The translations under genes were made by a program, and so were the position numbers. A DNA stretch of 64,000 nucleotides. Origin: Acidobacteriota bacterium. GTDB lineage: Bacteria > Acidobacteriota > Vicinamibacteria > Vicinamibacterales > UBA2999. The notes under the pieces are model-generated. The model was not told where the DNA came from and did no database searches. It was given only the letters and a program-made list of their open reading frames with translations. Shown one piece after another: positions 1 to 10,006 of this stretch (positions are counted from its first letter, which is position 1; every line of letters starts with the position of its first letter). The stretch spans positions 1 to 64,000 of the forward strand of contig JACPCS010000109.1 in NCBI GenBank assembly GCA_016184455.1, read 5' to 3'.

Positions 1-170
1 TGGACGCTCACCTCCGAAAACGTCACGAGGAGCGACCTGGCGTCGGAAAACGGCGTGTCCTTGAGCAGAACTGTCAGATTTGCCGATCCGGTCGGACCCG
101 TCGCCGAGTCGCCGCCGCACGCCACCATCGTGATCGCAAGTGCGAACGCAGACATCATGCTCGAACGCAT
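1..170 (-). CDS. DUF4382-like lipoprotein, 3' end outside window
   Basis: The gene enters from the left edge on the minus strand, so only the first 56 residues are visible. It opens with a hydrophobic export signal ending in MVAC, a plausible lipobox with the lipidated Cys followed by GGD. The next stretch (NLTVLLKDTPFSDARSLLV) resembles the start of DUF4382 domains of secreted bacterial lipoproteins. A strong ribosome binding site (GGGAGG) lies just upstream of the ATG at 170, which supports the start. It is probably a periplasmic or surface lipoprotein; the function is unknown and the family call rests on about 35 residues. Confidence 0.6.
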   Translation of the reverse strand, partial: MRSSMMSAFALAITMVACGGDSATGPTGSANLTVLLKDTPFSDARSLLVTFSEVSV

Positions 171-387
171 ACGTCCTCCCGCGAGGCGGTACGTCACAAC
201 TCGTGCCAACTGGAACGGGGGGACGAAATCACGGGAGATGAACGATTTAGACCGGCGCGTCGTTCGGGACGGCTGGCCGATCGTGCAATTTCTTCCGGCC
301 CCGAACGGTTCCGCAACAGCCGACACGGCCGTTGTCGCGGAAACGCCCCGGCACATTTCTTGAGAACTCTGCCGTCAGGGAGGAGCC

Positions 388-798
388 ATGAACCCATCTC
401 ACCTGTTGATGATCGTCGCCGTCGTCTGCGCCTGCGCTGTTTCTGTCGATGCGGCCCAGCGCGGTGCGGGCCGCGGTGCGGGGCGTGCCCCGGCGCCGGC
501 AGTCCGCGGCGCGGCGCCAGGTCCGCGCGCCGATCGGCCCGCGCAGGCACCGAAGCCCGATCGATCGATCGCCGCCAACATCGCGAAGGATCCAAAGCTC
601 GAAGCGCGCGTGAAGGCGATGCTGCCGCCCGGCATGACGCTCGAGGAGGCCTCCGAGGGGTTTCGCAATCAGGGGCAGTTCGTCGCGGCGCTGCAGGCCT
701 CGAAGAATCTCGATCTCGATTTCGCGGATCTGAAAGCCGAAATGACGGGAGCGAATCCGCTCACGCTCGGCGAGGCGATTCAGAAGCTGAAGCCGTAG
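388..798 (+). CDS. Small exported protein of unknown function
   Basis: This is a 136-residue protein with a clear N-terminal signal peptide (hydrophobic core LLMIVAVVCACAV, cleavage probably near VDAA-QR), then an Arg/Ala/Pro-rich linker to about residue 65. A compact C-terminal segment of about 70 residues follows, with KLEARVKAMLPPGMTLEEAS as its most distinctive part. AGGAG precedes the ATG at the right distance. No catalytic motif is visible. Short secreted proteins of this build are common in Acidobacteriota, but I cannot assign a function. It converges on the response-regulator gene. Confidence 0.7.
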   Translation: MNPSHLLMIVAVVCACAVSVDAAQRGAGRGAGRAPAPAVRGAAPGPRADRPAQAPKPDRSIAANIAKDPKLEARVKAMLPPGMTLEEASEGFRNQGQFVAALQASKNLDLDFADLKAEMTGANPLTLGEAIQKLKP

Positions 799-816
799 GG
801 CGGCGCCTCGTTCGCC

Positions 817-1257
817 CTACGGCTCCGCCTGCAGCGGACTGCCCTCGCAGACGACATATCGCTTCACCACTTCCAGCAGGTCATCGCAGCGGAACGGCTT
901 CTCGAGCCAGCCGTCGGCGCGGAGCGCGGCGCGGTCCTCCGGATCGACGCTGACGCCGGTCACGACGACCGTGGGAATGCACGCGAGCGCCGGGTCGGCG
1001 AGCTGGCGCAGGCGGAAGTCCTTCCCGCTCATGCATCCGGACAGCAGCAGGTCGAGCAGGATGAGCGCGACGCCGCCCGGTTCGGGGCGCAGCTGGCGGA
1101 TCGCCTCTTCCCCGTCGCGTGCGTCGGCGACGAAAAAGCCGTGGAGCTCGAGCAGCTGAGCCATGCCCTGCCGCACGTCGTCGCGATCCTCGACGACGAG
1201 GACGGCGCCGCGTCGGGGCGGTTCGGAAGGTCGAGGTGGCTCGGTAAACGGAATCAT
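817..1257 (-). CDS. Stand-alone response regulator receiver protein
   Basis: The protein (146 residues from the ATG at 1257) is essentially one CheY-like receiver domain. Near the start it has VLVVEDRDDVRQGM with the acidic pair, then LILLDLLLSG with the phospho-acceptor Asp, VVVTG with the conserved Thr, and WLEKPF with the conserved Lys-Pro. There is no output domain, so it presumably signals through protein contacts or a phosphorelay. The reading frame is open for 17 more codons upstream, but ATG 1257 gives a normal receiver N-terminus. It lies 58 bases downstream of the cyclophilin gene and may be co-transcribed. The cognate kinase is not in the window. Confidence 0.85.
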   Translation of the reverse strand: MIPFTEPPRPSEPPRRGAVLVVEDRDDVRQGMAQLLELHGFFVADARDGEEAIRQLRPEPGGVALILLDLLLSGCMSGKDFRLRQLADPALACIPTVVVTGVSVDPEDRAALRADGWLEKPFRCDDLLEVVKRYVVCEGSPLQAEP

Positions 1258-1315
1258 GAGACTGCCCCCGGTGGGTGTCCCGGGGTTCACGGCGCGTGCC
1301 AGCGCCACAGTCGAG

Positions 1316-1831
1316 CTACCGTCGCTGGATGGTGACGGTGTGAATGACGATGGGATTCAGGGGACGGTCGTGCTCGTTGGTCGGCGTACTGCCGATCTTC
1401 TGAACCACGTCCATTCCCGACACGACTTCGCCAAAGACGGAGTGGCGGTCGTCGAGGTGCGGCGTCGGCGCGAGCGTAATGAAGAACTGCCCGCCGTTCG
1501 TATTGGGTCCGCGATTGGCCATCGAGAGAATGCCGGGCTTGTCGTGGCGCAGCGTGGCGTGGAACTCATCCGCGAACGTATAGCCCGGCCCGCCGATGCC
1601 CTCGCCGAGCGGGTCGCCGCTCTGGATCATGAAGCCGTCGATCACGCGGTGAAAGATGAGGCCGTTGTAGTAGGGCCGCTTGACGAACTCATTGGTCCGG
1701 GGATCCCGCCACTCCTTGGTCCCTTCCGCCAGGCCGACGAAGTTCTCGACCGTTCGCGGCGCCTCCTGGTCGAAGAGGCGGACGACGAAGGTTCCCTCAC
1801 TGGTCTCGAACTGCGCGTACAGGCCGGGCAC
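1316..1831 (-). CDS. Cyclophilin-type peptidyl-prolyl cis-trans isomerase
   Basis: This 171-residue protein catalyses cis-trans isomerisation of Xaa-Pro bonds during folding. Cyclophilin landmarks are present: [15 protein letters not shown] (catalytic Arg of the FHR motif and the FMIQGGD-like loop), [16 protein letters not shown] and [15 protein letters not shown] chose the GTG at 1831 because AAAGGAG sits six bases upstream and the protein then begins [13 protein letters not shown], like other bacterial cyclophilins. The frame stays open further upstream, where it would overlap glgB. No signal peptide is present, so it is probably cytoplasmic. It is divergent from glgB with about 50 bases between the starts. 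Confidence 0.93.
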   Translation of the reverse strand: MPGLYAQFETSEGTFVVRLFDQEAPRTVENFVGLAEGTKEWRDPRTNEFVKRPYYNGLIFHRVIDGFMIQSGDPLGEGIGGPGYTFADEFHATLRHDKPGILSMANRGPNTNGGQFFITLAPTPHLDDRHSVFGEVVSGMDVVQKIGSTPTNEHDRPLNPIVIHTVTIQRR

Positions 1832-1880
1832 CGCGGCTCCTTTGTCTGCTGGGATGGCGTTGTGGGTGCTACAGGATATC

Positions 1881-3881
<2,001 letters not shown>

Positions 3882-4021
3882 ACAGCGATGCCGCCACGTA
3901 CGGCGGCAGCAACATCGGAAACGCCGGCGGCGTGATGGCTGAGCCGGAGCCGGCGCACGGGTTCCCGCACTCGCTCTCGCTCATCGTCCCGCCGCTCGGG
4001 TTTCTTTTGTTGAAGAAATAG

Positions 4022-4089
4022 GCTTCAGGCTCCGGGTTTTTGGCTCTAGGCGAAGCCCAAAGCCCAAAGCCCAACGCCCAACGCCTAAA
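4022..4089. repeat. Near-heptameric intergenic repeat between glgB and the PfkB kinase gene
   Basis: Between two convergent genes the sequence runs through AAGCCCA, AAGCCCA, AAGCCCA, ACGCCCA and ACGCCTA units in tandem, preceded by a partly complementary GGCTCCGGGTTTTTGGCTC stretch that could fold back on it. It may act as a bidirectional terminator. Similar repeats of different sequence occur at other gene ends in the window. Confidence 0.6.
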
Positions 4090-5017
4090 GCCGTGTGAGC
4101 GACATCGTGTCTTCCACCGTCGGCACGCTCGCGATGGCGCCGATGCGCGTGCAGCTCAAGGCCGCGGCCGCGTTGGCGAAGCGCAGGATCTGCTCGGGCG
4201 AGTCGCCGCGCAGGAGCGCGACGATGAACGCACCGCGGAAGATGTCGCCCGCGCCGGTCGTATCGATCACCGACACCTCGTGCGCGGGTTCGTGAAGCAG
4301 CCGGTCGCCGGCGAGCAGCATGGCGCCTCGCGGTCCGAGCGTGACCGAGACGAGCCCCTCTGCGTACGTGGCGTCCGGCTTCAACCGGACCTGTGACCGG
4401 ACCTTCCGGAGCTTGCGCAGCGCGCGTTCCACGTCGCGCTCGCCCGTGAGCGCCTCGGGCACGCGCTCGGCGAGGATTGGTACGGTCACGGCGGCTACGA
4501 GCTCCTCGGTCCGCGCCGTGACGTGCTCGATGTCGCTCGTCACCGGCAGCCCCGCGTCGCGCGCGATCCGCGCCGCCTCGATCGCCGCATCCTCGTCGAC
4601 ATCGTCCACGTGCAGCAGGCGCGCGCTGCGGACGAGCGGTGCATCGAGCTCGCCGGGCCGCAGGGCGAGCCCTGAACCGCGGTGCCAGAGGACCACCCGC
4701 TCGCCCCGCTCGTCGAGCAGGATGACGGCAAAGGGATTCACCGCGTCGCGGATCGAGGCGTGCGCGACGTCGACGCCGCGGCCCGCGAGCTCACCGCGGA
4801 TCCGCTCGCCGTTGGGATCGTGGCCGAAGGTGCCGAGGTATGCGGTGCGCAGCCCCATGGCCGCGCAGGTGCAGAGTGCGGTGGCCGTCTGGCCACCGCA
4901 CGTCACGAGATGGTCGGCAATCCGCAGCTTGGCCGACGGGCTGTCGGGCTGCGGGAACTGCGGGAGGCGGTAGACGTAGTCGACCGAGTTCGCCCCGACG
5001 CCGACAACGTCCACCAC
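4085..5017 (-). CDS. PfkB/ribokinase-family carbohydrate kinase
   Basis: This is a cytoplasmic ATP-dependent sugar or nucleoside kinase of about 310 residues. The N-terminal sugar-binding region reads VVGVGANSVDYVYRLP and CGGQTATALCTCAAMGLRTA; near the C-terminus is the family signature DTTGAGDIFRGAFIVALL, which contains the catalytic Asp and anion hole. The start is uncertain: GTG 5017 or 5014, or TTG 5026, which would overlap the upstream stop. It directly follows the exported metallo-hydrolase gene and may be co-transcribed. A stretch encoding SQVRLKPDATYAEG interrupts the domain near the middle and looks like an in-frame insertion of an interspersed repeat. The substrate cannot be read from the sequence. 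Confidence 0.85.
   Translation of the reverse strand: MVDVVGVGANSVDYVYRLPQFPQPDSPSAKLRIADHLVTCGGQTATALCTCAAMGLRTAYLGTFGHDPNGERIRGELAGRGVDVAHASIRDAVNPFAVILLDERGERVVLWHRGSGLALRPGELDAPLVRSARLLHVDDVDEDAAIEAARIARDAGLPVTSDIEHVTARTEELVAAVTVPILAERVPEALTGERDVERALRKLRKVRSQVRLKPDATYAEGLVSVTLGPRGAMLLAGDRLLHEPAHEVSVIDTTGAGDIFRGAFIVALLRGDSPEQILRFANAAAALSCTRIGAIASVPTVEDTMSLTRL
4360..4400. repeat. Palindromic repeat inserted in frame in the PfkB gene
   Basis: The core is a perfect inverted repeat, GTCCGG-CTTCAA-CCGGAC (4373-4390), followed by a second partial palindrome CCGGACCTTCCGG. On the coding strand it is read as VRLKPDATY, a peptide I associate from memory with interspersed repeats in acidobacterial genes. 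It falls between conserved blocks of the kinase and keeps the frame open. Confidence 0.5.
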
Positions 5018-5022
5018 CGGGT

Positions 5023-6582
5023 TCAATCCGTCTTCGGGACCGCCTTCATCGCCTCCATGAAGGTGCTCCACGGCACGGGCTTCCCCTGCATCGACGGCAG
5101 CTGCGCCGCGCGCGGCGGCTCGTGCGTGTCGAAGAGATCCGCCTCGAACGCGATGCGCTCCGCCGGGAGGTACGCCATCAGCATGCCCGCGACATGCCGC
5201 AGCGGCTGCACGTAGTACACGCGCAGGATGCGGCTGTTGTCGGTGATGACGAAGTTCTCCTGGGTCGCCTCGTAGTTGTACCCCTCGGCCACTTCCGTCG
5301 GCGGCCAGAGCGACAGGATGTCGGGCTTGACCGTTCTCGGCCTGTAGGTGAGCACATCCCGGTTCAGGAACTTGAGATTGATGTAGTGGGCGACGACAGT
5401 CGCCCCAATGTGGTTGTAGGTCCTGATGCCGCCGAGGTGATCGAAGTGCGGGTGCGAGGTGATGAGCCAGCGGATCGGCTTGTTCGGCGCCAGCTTCGCC
5501 ACCGCCTCGATGACCCCCAGGCTGCGCTCCTCGTTGAGCGGCGCCTCGAACACCGCGACGAAGTCGCGGAATTCCACCATGTAGCTGTTCGCCGGACCGC
5601 CGCCGAGCAGGTACACCCCGTTGGCCAGCTTCTCGACGTCCACGCGCGCGTAGTTCGGCGGCGCGGCCTGCTTCACGGCCTCGGGCACGGGCACGGGATC
5701 GCCGCAGGCGTTGGCTTCGACCATCGGAAACTTGCCGCCGTACGCGTTGTGACCGGTGCTCTCGGAGTTGAACTGCCAGTTGTCGTCCCAGCCCTGGTGC
5801 GAGTGCCAGGCGATCGGCCACTTCGAGGTGCCGGCGTCGATGAAGTTGGTCGACTCGTGCTCGATGTTGAAGTCGCCGAGCACCGGCTCGTTCACGGTCG
5901 TCTTGATGCGCGTGATGATGTTCTGGCTGTTGATCGTCGCGTCGACGCGGTACTTGCCGAGCACGGTGATCCCGACGACGTGGACTTTCTCGGGGGCGAC
6001 GACGTTGCCGTCGCGTCCCTTTTCGAGCTGTTCCCAGCGCCACATCGCGCGCGGGTTGGCGCCCGGCTTTCGCGCCGCCTTCAGGAACCCGTGCGGCGTC
6101 AGCCAGATGTCGAGCTGGTAGACCTCCGCGAGCTCCGGCGGCACGGCGACCGGCGCGCCGTTGCCGTCCATGTGCCACGCGTACGGCCCGTTGACGATGT
6201 GTGTCTGGCGGAGCTCCTTCTGCGTGGGCGTGCCGCCGACCCACCCGAGGCCGTACTTCCAGGACGCGGGGTTGTTTCCGGGCTTGCGGTCGAACGTCTC
6301 CTTGCTCGTCCCGGTGTCCCAGTTGATGGTCCGCGTGTAGCTGGCCATCTCGCTGCGCGGCCAGTCGATGTTGGGCGCGTTCTCGAACGTCTGGCCGACC
6401 GGGCCGCTGTAGCCCGTGCCGGAGAAGGTGACGCACCGCAGGTTCTGTTCACCGATGGCCTTGGAGGCGGCCGCCAGAATGGGGGCGGGATCCACGAAGC
6501 CGGGTGGGTACTGCTGGGCGGGAGTCGAAATGCCCAGTGCGACGAGCGCCACCAGCACACCGAACGACAATCTCCTGGTCAT
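5023..6582 (-). CDS. Exported metallo-beta-lactamase-fold hydrolase
   Basis: This 519-residue protein begins with a signal peptide (FGVLVALVALGISTPAQ), so it acts outside the cytoplasm. Residues from about 30 to 290 form a family-specific N-terminal region without a known motif. The MBL domain follows, with YLLGGGPANSYMVEF and the zinc motif SHPHFDHLGG (HxHxDH), and further His residues at VQPLRHVAG. GAGGAC precedes the ATG and a TATAAT lies about 30 bases upstream. The substrate is unknown; the domain could be a lactonase, beta-lactamase-like or phosphodiesterase-type enzyme. The kinase gene follows immediately downstream. Confidence 0.85.
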   Translation of the reverse strand: MTRRLSFGVLVALVALGISTPAQQYPPGFVDPAPILAAASKAIGEQNLRCVTFSGTGYSGPVGQTFENAPNIDWPRSEMASYTRTINWDTGTSKETFDRKPGNNPASWKYGLGWVGGTPTQKELRQTHIVNGPYAWHMDGNGAPVAVPPELAEVYQLDIWLTPHGFLKAARKPGANPRAMWRWEQLEKGRDGNVVAPEKVHVVGITVLGKYRVDATINSQNIITRIKTTVNEPVLGDFNIEHESTNFIDAGTSKWPIAWHSHQGWDDNWQFNSESTGHNAYGGKFPMVEANACGDPVPVPEAVKQAAPPNYARVDVEKLANGVYLLGGGPANSYMVEFRDFVAVFEAPLNEERSLGVIEAVAKLAPNKPIRWLITSHPHFDHLGGIRTYNHIGATVVAHYINLKFLNRDVLTYRPRTVKPDILSLWPPTEVAEGYNYEATQENFVITDNSRILRVYYVQPLRHVAGMLMAYLPAERIAFEADLFDTHEPPRAAQLPSMQGKPVPWSTFMEAMKAVPKTD

Positions 6583-6612
6583 CTGTCCTCCTCACCGGTG
6601 AAGTGACGGGCG

Positions 6613-6618
6613 ATTATA
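6613..6618 (-). promoter_or_regulatory. Candidate -10 box for the exported MBL hydrolase
   Basis: A perfect TATAAT on the minus strand lies about 30 bases before the ATG at 6582 and overlaps the stop of the upstream TrmH gene. The distance suits a short leader that carries the visible GAGGAC ribosome site. No good -35 box is seen. Confidence 0.45.
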
Positions 6619-7417
6619 CGATCCGGCGGCTCACCTCATACAGCGCGATCGCAGTGGCCGTGGCGACATTCAGCGAGTCGGTCGCCGCGGTGATCGGGAT
6701 GCGTGCGCGATGCGCACAGGCCGCTGTGGCCGCGTCCGTCAGGCCCTCGCCTTCGTGGCCGAGCACCAGCGCGACCGGCTGCGCGGCCGCCGCCTCGGCG
6801 ACCGCCGCGAGTGGGGGCGCCGACGCCGCGGGTGTCAGTGCCAGCGTGGTGAAGCCGCGGTCCGCGAGCGCGGCGAGCACGTCCGGCCACGGCTCCGCGC
6901 GCGCGAACGAGACGCCGAGCGCGGCGCCCATGGAGGTGCGGATCGCCTTGCGGTACAGCGGATCGGTGGAGGCCGGGTCCAGCAGCACGGCGTCCGCGCC
7001 GAACGCCGCCGCGTTGCGGAACACGCCGCCGACGTTGTCGGCGTTGGCGATCCGTTCGAGCACGACCACGACGCGCGCGCCCGCGATCACCTCCGTCCAT
7101 GGCCTCGGGGCCGGGCGTTCACCCACCGCCAGGCAGCCGCGATGAATGTTGAACCCGGCGACGCCGTTCATCACCGTCTGCGGGACGACGTAGACCGGGA
7201 CGTCAGCCCGCGCCTCGAGCACGTCGGCCAGCGCCGTGCACGCCGGTTCGGTCACCATGACGGACCGCGTGGTGAAGCGCCGGTCTGTCAGGAGCCGCCG
7301 GACGACGAGCCGGCCTTCGGCGATGAAGATCCCGTGGCGGCGTGCGAGCTCCGGGTCGGAGACGGCGCGGTAGTCGGCGATGCGTTCGTCGCTGGGGTCG
7401 TGAAGTGGAGTTGTCAT
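6614..7417 (-). CDS. TrmH/SpoU-family RNA 2'-O-methyltransferase
   Basis: This SPOUT-class methyltransferase transfers a methyl group from SAM to a ribose 2'-OH of tRNA or rRNA. The 267-residue protein has an N-terminal substrate-binding part (HGIFIAEGRLVVRRLL) and the three SpoU motifs: NADNVGGVFRNAAAFGA (motif 1), LVLGHEGEGL (motif 2) and DSLNVATATAIALYE (motif 3), which form the trefoil knot and SAM site. ATG 7417 was chosen because the protein then starts at a normal position; upstream codons run into an AGTGGAA repeat. The target nucleotide cannot be deduced. Confidence 0.92.
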   Translation of the reverse strand: MTTPLHDPSDERIADYRAVSDPELARRHGIFIAEGRLVVRRLLTDRRFTTRSVMVTEPACTALADVLEARADVPVYVVPQTVMNGVAGFNIHRGCLAVGERPAPRPWTEVIAGARVVVVLERIANADNVGGVFRNAAAFGADAVLLDPASTDPLYRKAIRTSMGAALGVSFARAEPWPDVLAALADRGFTTLALTPAASAPPLAAVAEAAAAQPVALVLGHEGEGLTDAATAACAHRARIPITAATDSLNVATATAIALYEVSRRIV

Positions 7418-7420
7418 GGC

Positions 7421-7465
7421 CAAGTGGAAAAGTGGAGAAGTGGAAAAGTAAGCACAAAGTGCAAC
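7421..7465 (+). repeat. AGTGGAA-type repeat, first arm
   Basis: Tandem AAGTGGAAA/AGTGGAGA units followed by AAAGTAAGCACAAAGTGCAA. The reverse complement of a closely similar sequence lies at 9116-9172, so the two form an inverted pair about 1.7 kb apart around the transposon relic. This copy immediately precedes the TrmH gene. Confidence 0.6.
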
Positions 7466-7532
7466 GTGCTGCTGCGCGCAGTCGGATTCTGGCCCAAATT
7501 CGTGTGGCATCCCACGTGCTGCGTGCGGCGAC

Positions 7533-7811
7533 ATGCCGACGCGCGACCTCCTCGAACGTACGCACCTCTTTGCGCTTGCTGTGCTGAAGTTCTGTCGTCG
7601 TCTGCCTGGCACCCCGGAGGCGCAGGAGGCCGCCGCGCAGCTGCGGCGAGCGGCTAATTCTGTGCGGTCGAACTACCGAGCCGCGCGCCGAGGACGCTCG
7701 CGCGCGGATCTTCGCAAAGGCGGTCAAGACGGCGCGCGCCAATACAATCCGTCTAAAGAACCTCCCAAACAGCTAAACAGGATCTCGCGGACCTCGATCC
7801 ATTTCCGTTGA
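7533..7811 (+). pseudogene. Truncated four-helix-bundle (S23-type) protein gene
   Basis: The first 58 residues match the start of four-helix-bundle proteins related to those encoded in 23S rRNA intervening sequences: helix 1 LLERTHLFALAVLKFCRRLP, then QLRRAANSVRSNYRAA, the most conserved part. After SRAD the expected continuation (AKxxxxxxEADE-type helix) is missing and the sequence becomes basic and unrelated, ending at residue 92 instead of about 120. A frame change or rearrangement beside the IS630 relic probably broke it. The role of the family is unknown. Confidence 0.55.
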
Positions 7812-7813
7812 GG

Positions 7814-8067
7814 GCAGGCCCGAGGTGTTCGGCCGGCGCCTCCCGGCTCCGCACGCCGGAAATCTCGCTCCGCTCGTACCCTGACGCCGCCGCCGCGAGT
7901 AGTGCCCAATTCCGACGCCTGCCAGCCTGGCATGCACCGCCACAGCTGATTCGCTCGATACGGATCACGCGGCACGAACTCGCGGCGTGGAATCGCTCCG
8001 CTCGATTTCAGGCGATCCGGGTCGGCGTGCTCCGCAGGTCGGCGCCCGCCGAACACCTCGGGCCTGC
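7814..8067. repeat. 27-bp inverted repeat enclosing 200 bp
   Basis: Arms at 7814-7840 and 8041-8067 are complementary at 26 of 27 positions; the core is GCAGGCCCGAGGTGTTCGGC. The enclosed 200 bases hold no convincing gene, and open frames on either strand there look like chance. The unit lies just upstream of the transposase relic. It may be a separate non-autonomous repeat or part of the element's left end. Confidence 0.6.
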
Positions 8068-8135
8068 TCGCATCGCGGTTGACTTCCGATCCCGACGGGA
8101 TCACTGTGTCTCGATCACCGACATGGGAGGTGGTC

Positions 8136-9087
8136 ATGGCACGGCCCAGAACGGCGAGGCGATCGGTCCACGTGGACGCTCGCCGTCGGGTCGGAAGAAG
8201 CTCCGGCGACTGATCCGGACCGCCCTCTAGGCGAACGACTTGGACGTCTGGCGTCGGGGCCGCGCCGTCCTCGGATACATCGAAGGGCGCCGAGTCGTCG
8301 ACCTCGCGGCAGCACTCGCGGTCACGCGCGGCTCGGTCAACCGGTGGTTTCGCTGGTACGAGACGCTCGGCGTGACGGGCCTGCTCACGGGCAAACCGCC
8401 CGGCCCAGCCCCCCGTCTCAGTGAGGCCCAGCGCACGGAGTTGACGGCGCGAATCGAGCAAGGGCCGGCGGCGGCCGGATATACCAGTGGCGTCTGGACC
8501 GGCCCGATGATTGGCGACCTCATTGCCCAGCAATACGGCGTGCGGTACCACAACCACCACGTACCGCGGCGTAGTCATGTACGAGGACGAGGCCAGCTTC
8601 TGGCTCGACGGGACGCTGCACCAGACCTGGGCGCGCGTCGGCGTCCAGCCCCGCGTCGACACGTGTGGGATGCGCAAGACCGCGCACATCTTCGGCGCAC
8701 TCACCCTGGAGGAGCGGCCCCGGTTCCACGATCAATGTGCGCCGGTCTTCAATGCGCAGACCTTCTGGGAGTTTCTCCGGCTGCTCGTCCGCCGGGCGCG
8801 ACGGAAAGTCTTTCTCATCATCGACCATAGTCCCTGTCACAACCTCGATGGCGACGGCACAGCCTGGCTCGCGGCCAACCGCCGTCGCCTGGAGCTCTTC
8901 CGCCTCCCGTCGTACTCCCCGGAGCTCCAATCCGATCGAGGGCGTCTGGAAGAAGACCAAGAAGCGGACCACGCACAACGTCTTCTTCCACACGACCGAC
9001 GAACGAGATGCCGCGCTGACGGCGACCTTCGACACCTTTCGGGCACAACCGTCGCTGATCGCCGCTCAGGTCGCCCGTTGTGTGTGA
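8136..9087 (+). mobile_element. Eroded IS630-family transposase
   Basis: The three DDE residues are recognisable but lie in different frames: YEDEASFWLDGT (first Asp), FLIIDHSP (second Asp) and NPIEGVWKK (Glu). The N-terminus is MARPRTARRSVHVDA from ATG 8136, with a strong GGGAGGTGG upstream. A frame change then leads to RKKLRRLIRTAL, a TAG at 8228 replaces an expected sense codon before ANDLDVWRRG, and the helix-turn-helix VTRGSVNRWFRWYE follows. About 45 residues are missing near 8560, between GVRYHNHH and the first Asp, and a one-base insertion near 8932 separates SPEL from NPIE. The element is therefore dead. Clear terminal repeats and target duplications were not found. Confidence 0.85.
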
Positions 9088-9115
9088 TGATCCCATGTCC
9101 GCGCGACTCTGTTTA

Positions 9116-9172
9116 GTTGCACTTCCGACTTACTTTTCGACTTCTTCCACTTCTTCCACTTCTTCCACTTCG
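9116..9172 (-). repeat. AGTGGAA-type repeat, inverted second arm
   Basis: Here the repeat reads CTTCTTCCA in three tandem nonamers, flanked by TTACTTTTCGA and GTTGCACTTCC. Its reverse complement aligns with 7421-7465 over about 45 bases with few differences. It directly adjoins the stop codon of the prephenate dehydratase gene. Confidence 0.6.
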
Positions 9173-9175
9173 AGT

Positions 9176-9997
9176 TCAGACCGCGACCCTGTCTCGTTCC
9201 CAGCCCTTATAAGTGCCCAGCACCCGCGTCCACTTCGCGAACTCGCCAAGGTGGGTGAGCGCACGGGCACACGCGAGGTCGTCCCGGCGCGCGTCGATGT
9301 CGACGTAGAACAGGTACTCCCACGGCCGCCCGCGGATCGGGCGGCTCTCGAGCTTGCTCAGGTTGATGTCGCGAAGCGCGAATACGCTGAGCGCGCGGAA
9401 GAGCGACCCCGGCGTGCTCGGCAGCGCAAACACGATCGTCGTCTTGTTGGCGTCGCTCGGCTGCGCGCCGCCGATGACGAAGAAGCGCGTGATGTTGAAC
9501 TCGTAGTCCTGCACCGCCTCCTGGAGGACCTCGAGCCCGAAGACCTCCGCCGCGCGCCGCGACGCGAGCGCGGCGGCCCCGGTGAGCCGCTGCTCGGCCA
9601 CGAGCTTGGCGCCCCCGGCCGTGTCGTACACGGCTTCCACCGTCGCGCCGAGGTCCTTGAGGTACCGCTCGCACTGCGCGAGCGCCTGCGGGTGCGAGTA
9701 GACGATCGTGATGTCCCCGATCCGCGTGCCGGGCAGCGCCTGCAGACAGTGGACGACGTCGAGCTCGACTTCACCCGTGATCGGGATCTCGTGGTCGACC
9801 AGCAGATCGTAGTTGCGATGGATGGTGCCGCCGATCGAGTTCTCCATCGGCACGATGCCGTGCGTCGCGCGCTTCTGACTGACGGCGTCGAAGACCTCGT
9901 CGAACGTCTTGCAGGAGAGCGTCTCCGTGTGCGGCGAATAGAGCAGCGCGGCGGCTTCGCTGTAGGCGCCCGGTTCTCCCTGATACGCGACTCTCAC
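9176..9997 (-). CDS. pheA: Prephenate dehydratase
   Basis: The enzyme converts prephenate to phenylpyruvate in phenylalanine synthesis. The protein has 273 residues from the GTG at 9997. The PDT domain carries MRVAYQGEPGAYSEAA at the start, GIVPMENSIGGTI, and DYEFNITRFFVIGG with the catalytic Thr of the TRF motif. A C-terminal ACT domain follows (PGSLFRALSVFALRDINLSK and the ESRP loop), which in relatives binds phenylalanine for feedback inhibition. AAGGAG is well placed for GTG 9997; GTG 10003 would overlap that site. There is no chorismate mutase domain. A small membrane protein gene ends nine bases upstream. Confidence 0.95.
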   Translation of the reverse strand: MRVAYQGEPGAYSEAAALLYSPHTETLSCKTFDEVFDAVSQKRATHGIVPMENSIGGTIHRNYDLLVDHEIPITGEVELDVVHCLQALPGTRIGDITIVYSHPQALAQCERYLKDLGATVEAVYDTAGGAKLVAEQRLTGAAALASRRAAEVFGLEVLQEAVQDYEFNITRFFVIGGAQPSDANKTTIVFALPSTPGSLFRALSVFALRDINLSKLESRPIRGRPWEYLFYVDIDARRDDLACARALTHLGEFAKWTRVLGTYKGWERDRVAV

Positions 9998-10006
9998 AAT
10001 CACTCC

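Noticed and set aside
7724-8704. 326-codon open frame on the minus strand through the IS630 region
   Set aside because: It is antisense to the transposase relic, shows no domain and crosses the inverted repeat.
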